Below, piece by piece: positions 1-8,723 of a stretch of 61,751 bases of DNA. Made by a program: the position numbers and the translations under genes. Each line of letters opens with the position of its first letter. Positions within the stretch are counted from its first letter, which is position 1. The DNA is from an uncultured Clostridium sp. (lineage in GTDB: Bacteria; Bacillota; Clostridia; Lachnospirales; Lachnospiraceae). The notes under the pieces were generated by a model, which was not told the origin of the DNA, searched no databases, and was given only the letters and a program-made list of their open reading frames with translations. The DNA lies in the NCBI GenBank assembly GCA_900542035.1, contig UQMJ01000017.1, positions 1-61,751 of the forward strand. Direction: 5' to 3'.

Positions 1-521
1 ATGCTGTTTTTGTAATTCTTTTTATAAACATACTTATGAATCCAGTTGTTAAACTGTCTATCATAATAAGTATTATATTGTATTTCAATCGGGTAATGAC
101 TTCCATCTAATTGAAAATACACATGAATGCCTCTATATCCATCATCATTAGCCTTTCCTTTTGACATATCAGCAATTCTTAATTTCGGAATCTGGCCTAA
201 CTCTAAAATATCTTCATAATTATCACACAAAGAACGAAATCCCAGCAAATCATCAAATACTTTACGTGCTTGATGATCCGGATAATAGCGATCATATTTC
301 AAAATTGCTGATTGAATGCTCTTGATTCGATAATCCAACGCTAATTCATGCAATTCTTCGAACTCATCATACCATTCATTTATTTTTATAAGTTCTGCTA
401 TAATTACTTCTCTTTCAAAGTAGTGCAGATTTTTCTTAAGGTTAATTCCCATCTCTGATTTATATGATAATTTTTCGAGCAATTCTATTGTCAATCCATC
501 ACGTTGAAGAATATTGGACAC
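1..521 (-). CDS. RelA/SpoT-domain nucleotidyltransferase, 3' part beyond window
   Basis: Seen: a minus-strand frame open for 173 codons that runs off position 1. GTG 521 is preferred as start because AGAGGTG lies 4 nt before it; an ATG at 542 is in frame but has no ribosome-binding site. Motifs match the (p)ppGpp synthetase fold: RIKS with a following Lys (residues 65-75), DDLLGFR (90-96), GYRGIHV (128-134) and PIEIQYN with a downstream Trp and His (144-162). Known: small alarmone synthetases make (p)ppGpp or related alarmones, and some family members are toxins that modify nucleotides or tRNA. GYRG replaces the usual GYRS, so this is a divergent branch. The gene is more AT-rich than everything after 1635 and sits beside pseudogenes, which suggests an acquired region. 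Function beyond the fold is inference. Confidence 0.8.
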   Translation of the reverse strand, partial: MSNILQRDGLTIELLEKLSYKSEMGINLKKNLHYFEREVIIAELIKINEWYDEFEELHELALDYRIKSIQSAILKYDRYYPDHQARKVFDDLLGFRSLCDNYEDILELGQIPKLRIADMSKGKANDDGYRGIHVYFQLDGSHYPIEIQYNTYYDRQFNNWIHKYVYKKNYKNS

Positions 522-697
522 TATACACCTCTTACCTTCCATTTTTACTTATAGGTACTTATGGCATATTCTCAATAAAGATACCGCCCCATAATTTTCC
601 CATTCTGAACACCAATTTTTATTGTAAACAACCATAACATTAAAATATATGACTGTTATGTATCACTACTATTTCGTTCGTGAAACTGGAATTGAGT

Positions 698-938
698 TTA
701 TTTATCTGATTTTGAAAAAACGCCCCATAAAGAAAATGTGATACCTGTTGCCAATAAAATAATTCCTATTATCAGCACAGGGAATAAGCCCATATCAAAC
801 ACTGTTTGCCAATATACTCCCAATTCCGTATTCCACTCTGTTGTATTTTTCCATACTCATACTTGCAATTAAAGAAGAGCATAACAACATCAATGTCCCT
901 GTAAGTTCAAATCCTATTCCCGCAATTATTTTCTTCAT
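698..938 (-). pseudogene. Frameshifted small membrane protein
   Basis: Seen: ATG at 938 preceded by GTGAGG, then a first hydrophobic segment (IIAGIGFELTGTLMLL). That frame stops after codon 47. The next frame continues without a break from about position 850 through a second hydrophobic segment (GLFPVLIIGIILLATGI) to TAA at 698. The span is 241 bases, one more than a multiple of three, which points to a single-base indel near the AAATACAACAG stretch. Repaired, it would give a protein of about 79 residues with two membrane helices. I do not recognise the family. It lies directly downstream of another decayed membrane-protein gene (962-1269), so the two look like one abandoned operon. Confidence 0.6.
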
Positions 939-961
939 ACTTTAACCTCACAACTTCAAAT

Positions 962-1269
962 TTATTTGTTTGGGCCTTTCTTCCAAACCACAAACATACA
1001 AACAAGAAAATACACAGCAGTCATAATTCCCAAAGGTACTTTGCTGATAACTTGTCCTGTGCTTGTGTACTTATATACAGGATATGAGCAGCGGGGAGCA
1101 GGGCAAATAGACCACCCCATACTTTATCCTTGCTCAGCATAAATCCTCCAAGCCACAACAAAACAACCCAAACATACTATAGGGGAGAAAATGTCTTGAG
1201 AATTATGTTTAAGGCAATTACCGCAATCGTATATATAACTGCAGGTACATAGAATAATACTTTTTTCAT
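962..1269 (-). pseudogene. Small membrane protein with internal stop and frameshift
   Basis: Seen: ATG at 1269 with GGAGG 8 nt upstream, a hydrophobic N-terminus (VLFYVPAVIYTIAVIAL), then an in-frame TAG after about 30 codons. The same frame continues with further hydrophobic segments, until a frameshift after ISTQ moves it to the frame ending VVWKKGPNK and TAA at 962. The span of 308 bases is not a multiple of three. Two separate lesions make decay more likely than a sequencing error. A protein of about 102 residues with three or four helices would have been made. Family not recognised. It is followed within 24 nt by the second pseudogene. Confidence 0.6.
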
Positions 1270-1322
1270 TTATTATCCCTCCAAGACAACTTCCGAGTTA
1301 TCTGTCTTTATTTCTTCCTCAT

Positions 1323-1345
1323 CTTCTTGTCCTGCGGACAAGAAG
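1323..1345. repeat. Perfect inverted repeat, 10-bp arms
   Basis: Arms CTTCTTGTCC and GGACAAGAAG are separated by 3 nt. Neither side has a T-run, so it is not an intrinsic terminator. It lies 54 nt upstream of the start of the decayed minus-strand gene at 1269 and could be its operator or the remnant of an element end. Confidence 0.5.
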
Positions 1346-1575
1346 CATCCCTCACTTTCAGCTCGGTCAATTCCTGTTTTTTATTTCATTATAGCATAAA
1401 TACTCAAAATTTTACAGATAACGAAACTCCAAAGAGCCGACAACATAATAAAAAGCACTTACAATCAAGCTTGCAGCGCCTCTTTATTTTTCCATGTCCC
1501 ACCTGCTCCGCCCAGGCCACCTCGAAAAGCTTTGCTTTCCTCGGTGTTTGGCTTTCGCCGTATATCATCCATAAG

Positions 1576-1614
1576 AAAAAGTCGATATCGTGAGCAAGCT
1601 CCCATATCGACTTT
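1576..1614 (-). terminator. Intrinsic terminator after spoIVB
   Basis: On the minus strand an 11-bp stem (AAAGTCGATAT paired with ATATCGACTTT), with further GAGC/GCTC pairing inside, is followed by a T-rich run (TTTTTCTTAT). It sits 20 nt past the spoIVB stop and closes the nusB-to-spoIVB operon. Confidence 0.8.
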
Positions 1615-1634
1615 CCTTATGTCTGCTGCATTGC

Positions 1635-2921
1635 TCAATGCTCCAGCATATTTTCAATAAATATCCCATACCCTTTTGAAGAATCCTGGACAAAGACGTG
1701 GGTAACGGCGCCGATGAGTTTGCCATCCTGGATGATGGGGCTTCCGCTCATGCCCTGGACGATTCCTCCGGTCAGAGAAAGAAGTTCCGGATCGGTTACT
1801 TTAATAACCATTCCTTTGCTTTTATGATCCGTAGAATAATCCACCTTCAAAATTTCGATTTCATAGTCCGTGACGGTTCCGGAAACGCTGCTTCGAATCA
1901 GGGCCGGACCTGGATGGACGTCCTGACGGTAACCGATTGGAAGAGCTTCAGCCTGAATCCGGTTCTGCAGCTTTTCTCCTGCTGTTCCGAAAATTCCTTC
2001 TTCGGTATTCCCATTTATGGTGCCAAGCTGGGATTGTGGGCCATAATAAATGACTCCGCTCATGACCCCTGGTTTTCCTATGGTTCCTTTCTCAATTCCC
2101 ATAATCTGGGTCTCATAAAGGGTTCCTCCCTCAATAGACACCACCTGTCCGGTATCTGCATCGCTGATGCCATGTCCCAACGCCCCAAAGTGGCCGTTTA
2201 AATCCATATAGGTCATGGTTCCGATTCCCTGGGTATCGTCTCTGACCCAGGCTCCCAGCTTATACGTCCCATCCTGATCCGCCACGGTTTCCATACTGAC
2301 ATCCATTTCCTGACCGTCTCGGCGTATTGTTAATTCAACCGTTCCCGTTCCGTCCGTACCTGCCTGATTAACTGCTTCTATCAGCTGTTCTTTGGTATCT
2401 AATGGTTCTCCGTTTACTTGTTCGATGTAATCTCCGGACTGTAATATCCCATTTGCCGGTTCGGTTTCCTGACCGTTTCCATCGGTAATCTTTCCTGTTC
2501 CTATGACCATAATGCCCTTGGATTTCAGATAAATTCCAACCGGAATCCCACAGGGAACCGCATAATCTGTATCCACTACGTTGACCTTCATTTCCTTTAA
2601 TTCTAAAAGTCCAAACAGCTTTACTCCTACCTTATAGCTGCCCTGGGTATCGGAATAAAACGACACTGGCTGGCCACCTGTGATTCTTACCTGACCTTTT
2701 GGAATATTCGATTTTCCACCTACTACCACCTCTTTGCTTTCGCTTTCAAAACTGGTGCTTAACGGCAGATTCAGATCGAAAATTTCTTCTTCACTGGCAA
2801 CAATATTGACCTCATCCGGTATTGACCGCTCTATATAATACCAGGTAAAACCGGATAAAAAGAAAAGTGCTGCACAGAATAACCGGCGCAGCACACGATA
2901 AAAATGGTTCCGTTTTGTCAT
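1635..2921 (-). CDS. spoIVB: SpoIVB serine peptidase
   Basis: Role (known family): PDZ-containing S55 peptidase made in the forespore and secreted into the intermembrane space, where it cleaves SpoIVFA to trigger pro-sigma-K processing. Seen: one N-terminal membrane anchor (about residues 10-30), a PDZ-like region (about 105-205), a candidate catalytic His in LGHGISD (about 250) and the nucleophile motif GMSGSP (about 390), close to the C-terminus as in the family. Length of about 428 residues is normal. Start: ATG 2921 lies 7 nt after GAGGAGG; an ATG two codons earlier is too close to that site. It is the last gene of the operon, 99 nt after recN, and a CATACTA element in that gap may be a forespore promoter. 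Confidence 0.96.
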   Translation of the reverse strand: MTKRNHFYRVLRRLFCAALFFLSGFTWYYIERSIPDEVNIVASEEEIFDLNLPLSTSFESESKEVVVGGKSNIPKGQVRITGGQPVSFYSDTQGSYKVGVKLFGLLELKEMKVNVVDTDYAVPCGIPVGIYLKSKGIMVIGTGKITDGNGQETEPANGILQSGDYIEQVNGEPLDTKEQLIEAVNQAGTDGTGTVELTIRRDGQEMDVSMETVADQDGTYKLGAWVRDDTQGIGTMTYMDLNGHFGALGHGISDADTGQVVSIEGGTLYETQIMGIEKGTIGKPGVMSGVIYYGPQSQLGTINGNTEEGIFGTAGEKLQNRIQAEALPIGYRQDVHPGPALIRSSVSGTVTDYEIEILKVDYSTDHKSKGMVIKVTDPELLSLTGGIVQGMSGSPIIQDGKLIGAVTHVFVQDSSKGYGIFIENMLEH

Positions 2922-3019
2922 GCCCATACCTCCTCTTTGTGTGCGTACCGCTTACATAAATCTTAGCGTCTCCACACTTAGTATGGGTCAAAACAGAAAA
3001 TGTAATCTGTCAGAGTTTG

Positions 3020-4687
3020 TCATCTTTGTTTGGTTTCCTCTGCCAATTTTTTCATCTCTCTGGCATTGTTTAAAACCGTTTCCGTAATCTCCGCACCTCC
3101 CAGAAGTCTGGCCAGTTCTCTTACCATCTGATCCTCTCCCAGGCGGCTGATAGTTGTCACGGTGCGGCCGTCTTTTGCACTTTTTGAAATCTCAAAATGG
3201 CTGTCCGCCATAGCCGCAATCTGGGGCAGATGAGTAATACAGATTACCTGATGGCTTTTTGCAATATAAGAAAGTTTTTCCGACACTTTCTGTGCCGTCC
3301 GGCCGCTGATACCGGTGTCAATTTCATCAAAAATCAGGGTTGGAATCTGATCCGTATCTGCCAGAACTGCTTTTATCGCAAGCATAATTCTGGAAAGCTC
3401 GCCTCCGGAAGCCACTTCTTTCAACGGCCTTGCCGGCTCGCCTGGATTGGCCGAAATCTTAAACTCTGCCTCATCATACCCATTAGCTGTAAAATAAGGC
3501 AGACGGGCAATTTCAATGGTAAATGAAACATTTAAAAAGTTTAAATCCTGCAGGGCCTGGTAGATTTTTTCACTTAATTTTCTGGCTCCTTCTCTTCGTA
3601 TCTGAGACAAGTATTGACAGGATTCTTCTAATTGATTCTCGCTTTTTTTCAGTTCTTCTTCCACTTCCTGCCGGACTTTGTCGTAATTTTCCAGTTCTGC
3701 CAGACGGCTCTTTTTTTCTTCCAGATTTTTCTGTACTGCCGATACGGTACCTCCGTATTTTGCCATCAATCCACGAATCAGATCCAGCCGTTCTTCCGTC
3801 TCCCGAAACGTCTTCTCATCAAAGGACATTTTTTCCATGTAAGAAGAAATCTCCCATCCAGCGTCGCTTAACAGGTTTTCCAGGTCGCTTAACTGGCTTT
3901 TAATACTTGACAAACCTTCTTCATCATACTGGACGACTGCGTCAATCTCTCTCAGCGCCCTGCTGATTCCATCGTTCTGGACTGCCTCATATGCGGTAGA
4001 TAATCCTTCCGTAATTTTTCTGGAATGAAGAAAACGGCGGTATTCCAGAGCCAGTTCTTCTTCCTCTCCTTCTTTGAGATTTGCCTGCTCGATTTCTTCA
4101 ATCTCAAACCGGCAGAAATCTGCTTCCCGAAGCTGACCTTCCTTGTCCAGCTGAAACTCTTCCAGCTTCTTTTTCAGCCCCTGGTAGTGAAGGTATTCTT
4201 CTCCTATTTTCTGTTTTATCTGGTGGGTTTTCTCGCAAAGATAGGCATCCAGAATTTCCAGATGTTTTGATTTATGAAGAAGGGATTGGTGTTCATGCTG
4301 CCCGTGAATGTCTAAAAGCAGTCCAGTAATCGCCTTTAAACGGCTGCTTGTTACCGTCTCATCGTTGATTCTGGACGTGCTTCTGGACGGTGTGATCTTC
4401 CTGGAAATAATCAGGGTTCCATCTTCGTCCGGTTCTGCATCCAACGCTTTCAGCGCCTGGATTTTCGCTGGATCCGTAACGGAAAACAGCAGCTCAATAT
4501 ACGCATTTTCCGCCCCTGTGCGGATGCTGTCCCTGGAGGTTTTCCCGCCCAGGGCCATGTTGACGGATCCAATAATAATCGACTTTCCTGCTCCCGTTTC
4601 ACCAGTGAGAATGTTCAGGCCTTCTGTAAATTCAATGTCTGCTTTTTCAATCAAAGCCAGATTTCTCACGTGCAGTTCCAATAACAT
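3020..4687 (-). CDS. recN: DNA repair ATPase RecN
   Basis: Role (known family): SMC-like ATPase that gathers DNA ends at double-strand breaks. Seen: Walker A GETGAGKS (residues 29-36), two long charged coiled-coil stretches in the middle, the ABC signature SGGELSR and a Walker B LIFDEID near the C-terminus. Length of 555 residues is typical. Start: ATG 4687 is chosen because AGGGGG precedes it by 7 nt; an in-frame ATG seven codons upstream lies inside argR. The argR stop (4698) is 10 nt before this start, so the genes are translationally close, as in many Firmicutes. Confidence 0.97.
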   Translation of the reverse strand: MLLELHVRNLALIEKADIEFTEGLNILTGETGAGKSIIIGSVNMALGGKTSRDSIRTGAENAYIELLFSVTDPAKIQALKALDAEPDEDGTLIISRKITPSRSTSRINDETVTSSRLKAITGLLLDIHGQHEHQSLLHKSKHLEILDAYLCEKTHQIKQKIGEEYLHYQGLKKKLEEFQLDKEGQLREADFCRFEIEEIEQANLKEGEEEELALEYRRFLHSRKITEGLSTAYEAVQNDGISRALREIDAVVQYDEEGLSSIKSQLSDLENLLSDAGWEISSYMEKMSFDEKTFRETEERLDLIRGLMAKYGGTVSAVQKNLEEKKSRLAELENYDKVRQEVEEELKKSENQLEESCQYLSQIRREGARKLSEKIYQALQDLNFLNVSFTIEIARLPYFTANGYDEAEFKISANPGEPARPLKEVASGGELSRIMLAIKAVLADTDQIPTLIFDEIDTGISGRTAQKVSEKLSYIAKSHQVICITHLPQIAAMADSHFEISKSAKDGRTVTTISRLGEDQMVRELARLLGGAEITETVLNNAREMKKLAEETKQR

Positions 4688-4697
4688 ACGAAGCCCC

Positions 4698-5150
4698 CTA
4701 TTCTGCAATCAGCTTCCGAATCTTGTCCATAACAAGAATGGTGTCGTCCACGCTTCTTACTGCGCACATAATAGTGTCGTCCCCTGCAATACAGCCTACA
4801 ATCTCATGGAAATGAATGGCGTCCAGAGCGGCGGCAACTGCCATTGCCATACCAGACACGGTCTTAATTACCAGGATGTTCTGAGCCATGTCCATGCTGG
4901 AATATCCGTCCCGTAAAATCCGGATATACTTATCGCTGAACGTTCCCTGGGGCTTTAAAACTACGTATTGCTGTCTTCCGTTTTCTCCCTGGATTTTCGT
5001 CAGCTTTAATTCCCTGATGTCTCTGGATACGGTCGCCTGGGTTACGTTAAAACCGGCTTTATTTAAATACTCCGCCAGTTCCTCCTGGGTTTCGATGGAG
5101 TATTTTCCAATTAACTCTACAATTTTGCTGTGTCTTTCTACCTTCATCAA
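4698..5150 (-). CDS. argR: Arginine repressor ArgR
   Basis: Role (known family): hexameric arginine-sensing repressor/activator binding ARG boxes. Seen: 150 residues, an N-terminal winged helix (about 1-70, with ATVSRDIRELKL) and a C-terminal oligomerisation and arginine-binding domain with GCIAGDDTI (about 118-126), whose paired Asp residues contact arginine in the family. It sits between nadK and recN, the usual clostridial place. Likely targets in this window are the divergent argC and argG promoters (34656-34778), which carry ARG-box-like palindromes. I saw no ARG box at its own start, where it appears to be co-transcribed with nadK. Confidence 0.97.
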   Translation of the reverse strand: MMKVERHSKIVELIGKYSIETQEELAEYLNKAGFNVTQATVSRDIRELKLTKIQGENGRQQYVVLKPQGTFSDKYIRILRDGYSSMDMAQNILVIKTVSGMAMAVAAALDAIHFHEIVGCIAGDDTIMCAVRSVDDTILVMDKIRKLIAE

Positions 5151-5168
5151 CGTCCTCCTGCCTTTTTC

Positions 5169-6014
5169 TTATGTCAGGTTTAACATGGTGCTTAAATTCT
5201 CCAGAAATGAAATCTGCTTTAACCGTACCAGTCTGGTTACCTGGCTGGACTTGCGGATCACCAGCTGATCCCCCTGCTCCAGATTTACAATGGTATCTCC
5301 GTCAAAGACTGCCGCCTGAAGTCCTTCCTGAACCTCAATACAGATTTCATCTTCTGCCGAAAGTACAATACTTCTGGCATTTAACGCATGGGAACAAATG
5401 GGAGTCAGAACCGTCATCGCTGCATTCGGCGCTACAATCGGACCGCCTGCCGACAGATTATACGCCGTTGATCCGGTAGGCGTCGCCACAATCAGTCCGT
5501 CCGCCGTATAATGGTTTAAAAATTCTCCATTGACATATACGGTAAACCGCAGAATCTGAATCGCATTCTGATGAGTCAGAACAATCTCATTCAAGGCAAT
5601 GTCAGATGCAATGGCCTTTCCCTGGCGGAGAATCGTTCCGTCCAGCATCATCCTGTTTTCAATCTGATACCGGTCCGCCAGCAGCGCGTCTGCCATATCC
5701 GGAATATCCTCTTTGCGTCTTACCTGGGTCAGATACCCCAGATGCCCCTGATTGATTCCAATCAGGGGGATGTCGCGGTCTGCCAGATCCCTGGCAGCCT
5801 GAATCAGGGTTCCGTCTCCTCCTATCGTAATCACGCAGTTTACGTTTTCCGAAACCAGGGAAGCATCGGTATAGCGGCCAGAATCCTTTTTAAAGTCGTT
5901 ATCCTGTACCTGACAGAATGCTCCGTGACGTTTTAAATATCCCTGAGTTTCCTCTACCGTCTTCCAGATATGGTCTTTTTTATTTGAATTTGCTATGATG
6001 TAAAAGTTGTTCAT
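5169..6014 (-). CDS. nadK: NAD kinase
   Basis: Role (known family): phosphorylates NAD to NADP in the cytoplasm. Seen: the nucleotide-binding GGDGT motif at residues 65-69 (ITIGGDGTL), a central NEIVL element and the conserved TPTGSTAYNLSAGGP stretch. Length of 281 residues fits the family. It lies 31 nt downstream of tlyA and 18 nt upstream of argR in one co-oriented series. Supply of NADP links it loosely with the neighbouring dxs and folD, but the association is ordinary operon order. Confidence 0.96.
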   Translation of the reverse strand: MNNFYIIANSNKKDHIWKTVEETQGYLKRHGAFCQVQDNDFKKDSGRYTDASLVSENVNCVITIGGDGTLIQAARDLADRDIPLIGINQGHLGYLTQVRRKEDIPDMADALLADRYQIENRMMLDGTILRQGKAIASDIALNEIVLTHQNAIQILRFTVYVNGEFLNHYTADGLIVATPTGSTAYNLSAGGPIVAPNAAMTVLTPICSHALNARSIVLSAEDEICIEVQEGLQAAVFDGDTIVNLEQGDQLVIRKSSQVTRLVRLKQISFLENLSTMLNLT

Positions 6015-6045
6015 AATCTCCAGCCCTTGTTCCCTCTATGCTGTC

Positions 6046-6855
6046 TTACAGATTTTCGTGGGATTGTTCTACCACATCCCGCGGACATACCGGATGTTCC
6101 GGTACAAATGGATCCTGTCCTTCCCGCCGGTTTCCTAAGTAAAGAAGGTATTCAATGTTTCCTTCCGGACCGCGGATGGGGGAATACTCCAGATTTAAAA
6201 TATCAAATCCGATGCTTTCCGCATAGGAAATTACCATCTCAATCACTTCCAGATGGACGTTTTTATCGCGCACAACGCCTTTCTTCCCTACCTTTTCCCT
6301 GCCAGCTTCAAACTGGGGCTTAATCAGGCACACCACCTGACCGTCTTCTGCCAGCAATTCTTTGACCGGCCCTAATACCTTGGTAAGGGAGATAAACGAT
6401 ACGTCTATGGAAGAAAAATCAATGGGATCCGGAATATCTTCCCTGGTTACGTAGCGGATATTGGTCTTTTCCATGCAGACTACCCGCTCGTCGTTGCGCA
6501 GCTTCCATGCCAGCTGTCCATGGCCCACGTCTACTGCATATACCTTGACTGCCCCGTTCTGCAGCATACAGTCGGTAAATCCTCCTGTAGAAGAACCTAC
6601 ATCCATACAGATTTTTCCATCCAGGGTAAGGCCGAAATGGGTCATGGCCTTTTCCAGCTTTAATCCTCCGCGGCTTACGTATTTTAAAGTATTTCCCCGT
6701 ACTTCGATGGAAACCGTATCTTCAAAAGCCGTCCCTGCCTTGTCTTCTTTCTGGCCGTCTACATAGACGATTCCGGACATAATAATGGCCTTTGCCTTTT
6801 CCCTGGATTCTGCCAGATTGCGTTTTACTAATAGTACATCTAATCGTTCTTTCAT
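6046..6855 (-). CDS. tlyA: TlyA-family S4/FtsJ-like rRNA methyltransferase
   Basis: Role (known family): 2'-O-methylation of cytidines in 16S and/or 23S rRNA; older databases call it hemolysin A. Seen: an N-terminal S4 RNA-binding domain (about 1-60), the SRGGLKLEKA linker (61-70) and a Rossmann methyltransferase domain with the SAM loop DVGSSTGGFTDCML (85-98). The C-terminal part keeps the KPQFEAGR motif. Length of 269 is normal. Its start overlaps the dxs stop by 4 nt, which implies translational coupling. Confidence 0.94.
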   Translation of the reverse strand: MKERLDVLLVKRNLAESREKAKAIIMSGIVYVDGQKEDKAGTAFEDTVSIEVRGNTLKYVSRGGLKLEKAMTHFGLTLDGKICMDVGSSTGGFTDCMLQNGAVKVYAVDVGHGQLAWKLRNDERVVCMEKTNIRYVTREDIPDPIDFSSIDVSFISLTKVLGPVKELLAEDGQVVCLIKPQFEAGREKVGKKGVVRDKNVHLEVIEMVISYAESIGFDILNLEYSPIRGPEGNIEYLLYLGNRREGQDPFVPEHPVCPRDVVEQSHENL

Positions 6856-8714
6856 TCTTTCCGCTCCGCTGCCAATAATTTCTTTACAATCGAATCGCTG
6901 TCAATCCCTAGTCCGGATCGAAGAAGCGATACATTTCCATGCTCTACGTATGCGTCTGGAAGGGCAATATTTACCACTTTTATTTCCGGATAACGGCTGC
7001 TCATATATGCCGCTGCTGCCAGACCGAATCCTCCCTGGAGAACATTCTCTTCCATTGTTACAATCGTCCTGTGATTTTTTGCCAGTCTGTCCAAAAGTTC
7101 CGTATCTATGGGCTTTACAAACCGCAGGTTTGCCAAAGAACAGCTGTGTCCGGCTGCTTTTAGCTTCTCCCTGACGTGTTCTCCGGTGCTGACCATGCTG
7201 CCGGCTGCTAAAAGGGCAATTTCCTGTTCTTCAAACAGCATCTCTCCCTTTCCATACGATACGGGGCTGCGAAACTCTTTTAAGCCGTCATACGCTTCCC
7301 CTCTTGGATAACGGACTGCAATAGGGCCGTCATAGTCGACTGCAAAGGAAATCATATCCTCCAGTTCCCATCTGTTTTTCGGCGCCATAACCGTCATGTT
7401 GGGAATCATGGTTAAAAAGCTTAAATCAAAAATACCCTGATGGGTCTCCCCGTCGCTTCCAACCAGTCCAGCCCTGTCTACCGCAAATACGACCGGCAGG
7501 TTCTGAATACAGACGTCGTGAAGAATCTGGTCAAATCCTCTTTGCAAAAAGGAAGAGTAGACTGCTACTACCGGCTTTAATCCTCCGGCTGCCATACCGG
7601 CGGCAGACGTTACTGCATGAGCCTCGGCAATTCCGACATCAAAAAACCGATCTGGAAACTTTTCGCCAAATTTCTTTAAGCCTGTTCCATCCGGCATTGC
7701 CGCCGTTACGGTTACCAGATTGGGATGGGTTTCTCCAAGCCGGCAGATGGTTCTGGAAAAAATATCGGTATAAGACGGCTTTGTCTTCTTTTTCAGAGAT
7801 TTTCCAGTTGCAATATCAAAAGGATCTACCCCATGGAAATGGGAAGGATTTTTCTCAGCAGGCCGGTAGCCTTTTCCTTTTTTGGTAATTACGTGAACCA
7901 GCACCGCATGATCCAGCTTTTTTGCCTCCTGGAAGGTGCGGCACAACTGTCTGATATCATGGCCGTCAATGGGCCCCAGATAGGTAATTCCCATATTTTC
8001 AAACAGCATTCCAGGAATCAGCAGCTGTTTAATTCCATTTTTGGTACGCTTAATCTTATCAATAATCGGCTGACCGCCAGGAATCTTGTCCAGCGTATCG
8101 CTGACCCATTTTTTTAAATCGTTATATCCCTCATCTGTCCGCAGGCCATTTAAGTACTTGGACATCCCGCCTACGTTTTCTGAAATTGACATTTTATTAT
8201 CGTTTAATACAATAATAAAATTTTTCCGGATTCTGGCGGCATTGTTTAAGGCTTCATAGGCCATTCCTCCCGTCAGCGCTCCGTCTCCAATCACAGATAC
8301 TACCGTATAATCTTCATCCAGCAGATCCCTGGCCTGGGCAATTCCCAGCCCTGCAGAAATCGAGGTGGAACTATGGCCGGTATCAAAGGCGTCATAGGGG
8401 CTTTCTTTCCGCTTAGGAAAACCGCTTAAACCGCCATATTGGCGCAGCTCGTCAAAGGCGTCTTTCCTTCCGCTCAAAATCTTGTGGGTATAGGACTGAT
8501 GCCCCACATCCCAGATAATCTTGTCCTCCGGAAGATCAAATGCCCTGTGCATGGCAATGGTCAGTTCCACCACGCCCAGATTTGACGCCAGATGCCCCCC
8601 TGTATGACTGATTTTTTCAATCAGAAACGCCCGAATTTCTGCCGCCAGGGTAATCAGTTCTTCCTGGCTCAGATTTTTCACATCCTGCGGGCTTTTTATC
8701 TGTTCCAGTATCAT
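6852..8714 (-). CDS. dxs: 1-deoxy-D-xylulose-5-phosphate synthase
   Basis: Role (known family): thiamine-diphosphate enzyme joining pyruvate and glyceraldehyde 3-phosphate, the first step of the MEP isoprenoid pathway. Seen: 620 residues, an N-terminal domain with SNLGVVELT, the thiamine-binding GDGALTGG (143-150), a central transketolase-type domain with MPDGTGL and DRAGLVGSDGETHQG, and a C-terminal domain. It is 9 nt after ispA, so precursor synthesis and prenyl transfer are encoded together. The need for thiamine diphosphate fits with the thiamine transporter encoded at 26310. Confidence 0.98.
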   Translation of the reverse strand: MILEQIKSPQDVKNLSQEELITLAAEIRAFLIEKISHTGGHLASNLGVVELTIAMHRAFDLPEDKIIWDVGHQSYTHKILSGRKDAFDELRQYGGLSGFPKRKESPYDAFDTGHSSTSISAGLGIAQARDLLDEDYTVVSVIGDGALTGGMAYEALNNAARIRKNFIIVLNDNKMSISENVGGMSKYLNGLRTDEGYNDLKKWVSDTLDKIPGGQPIIDKIKRTKNGIKQLLIPGMLFENMGITYLGPIDGHDIRQLCRTFQEAKKLDHAVLVHVITKKGKGYRPAEKNPSHFHGVDPFDIATGKSLKKKTKPSYTDIFSRTICRLGETHPNLVTVTAAMPDGTGLKKFGEKFPDRFFDVGIAEAHAVTSAAGMAAGGLKPVVAVYSSFLQRGFDQILHDVCIQNLPVVFAVDRAGLVGSDGETHQGIFDLSFLTMIPNMTVMAPKNRWELEDMISFAVDYDGPIAVRYPRGEAYDGLKEFRSPVSYGKGEMLFEEQEIALLAAGSMVSTGEHVREKLKAAGHSCSLANLRFVKPIDTELLDRLAKNHRTIVTMEENVLQGGFGLAAAAYMSSRYPEIKVVNIALPDAYVEHGNVSLLRSGLGIDSDSIVKKLLAAERKE

Positions 8715-8723
8715 GGACGCTCC

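Larger units (their letters stand above)
1270..1634. other. AT-rich stretch without a convincing gene
   Basis: This stretch joins the decayed accessory edge to the housekeeping operon. It contains a perfect 10-bp inverted repeat (1323-1345) and the spoIVB terminator (1576-1614). A plus-strand 88-codon frame at 1327-1593 starts inside the inverted repeat, has no ribosome-binding site and shows no domain-like pattern, so I do not call it a gene. Confidence 0.6.

Noticed and set aside
1327..1593. Plus-strand 88-codon open frame
   Set aside because: It starts inside an inverted repeat, has no ribosome-binding site and runs into the spoIVB terminator.
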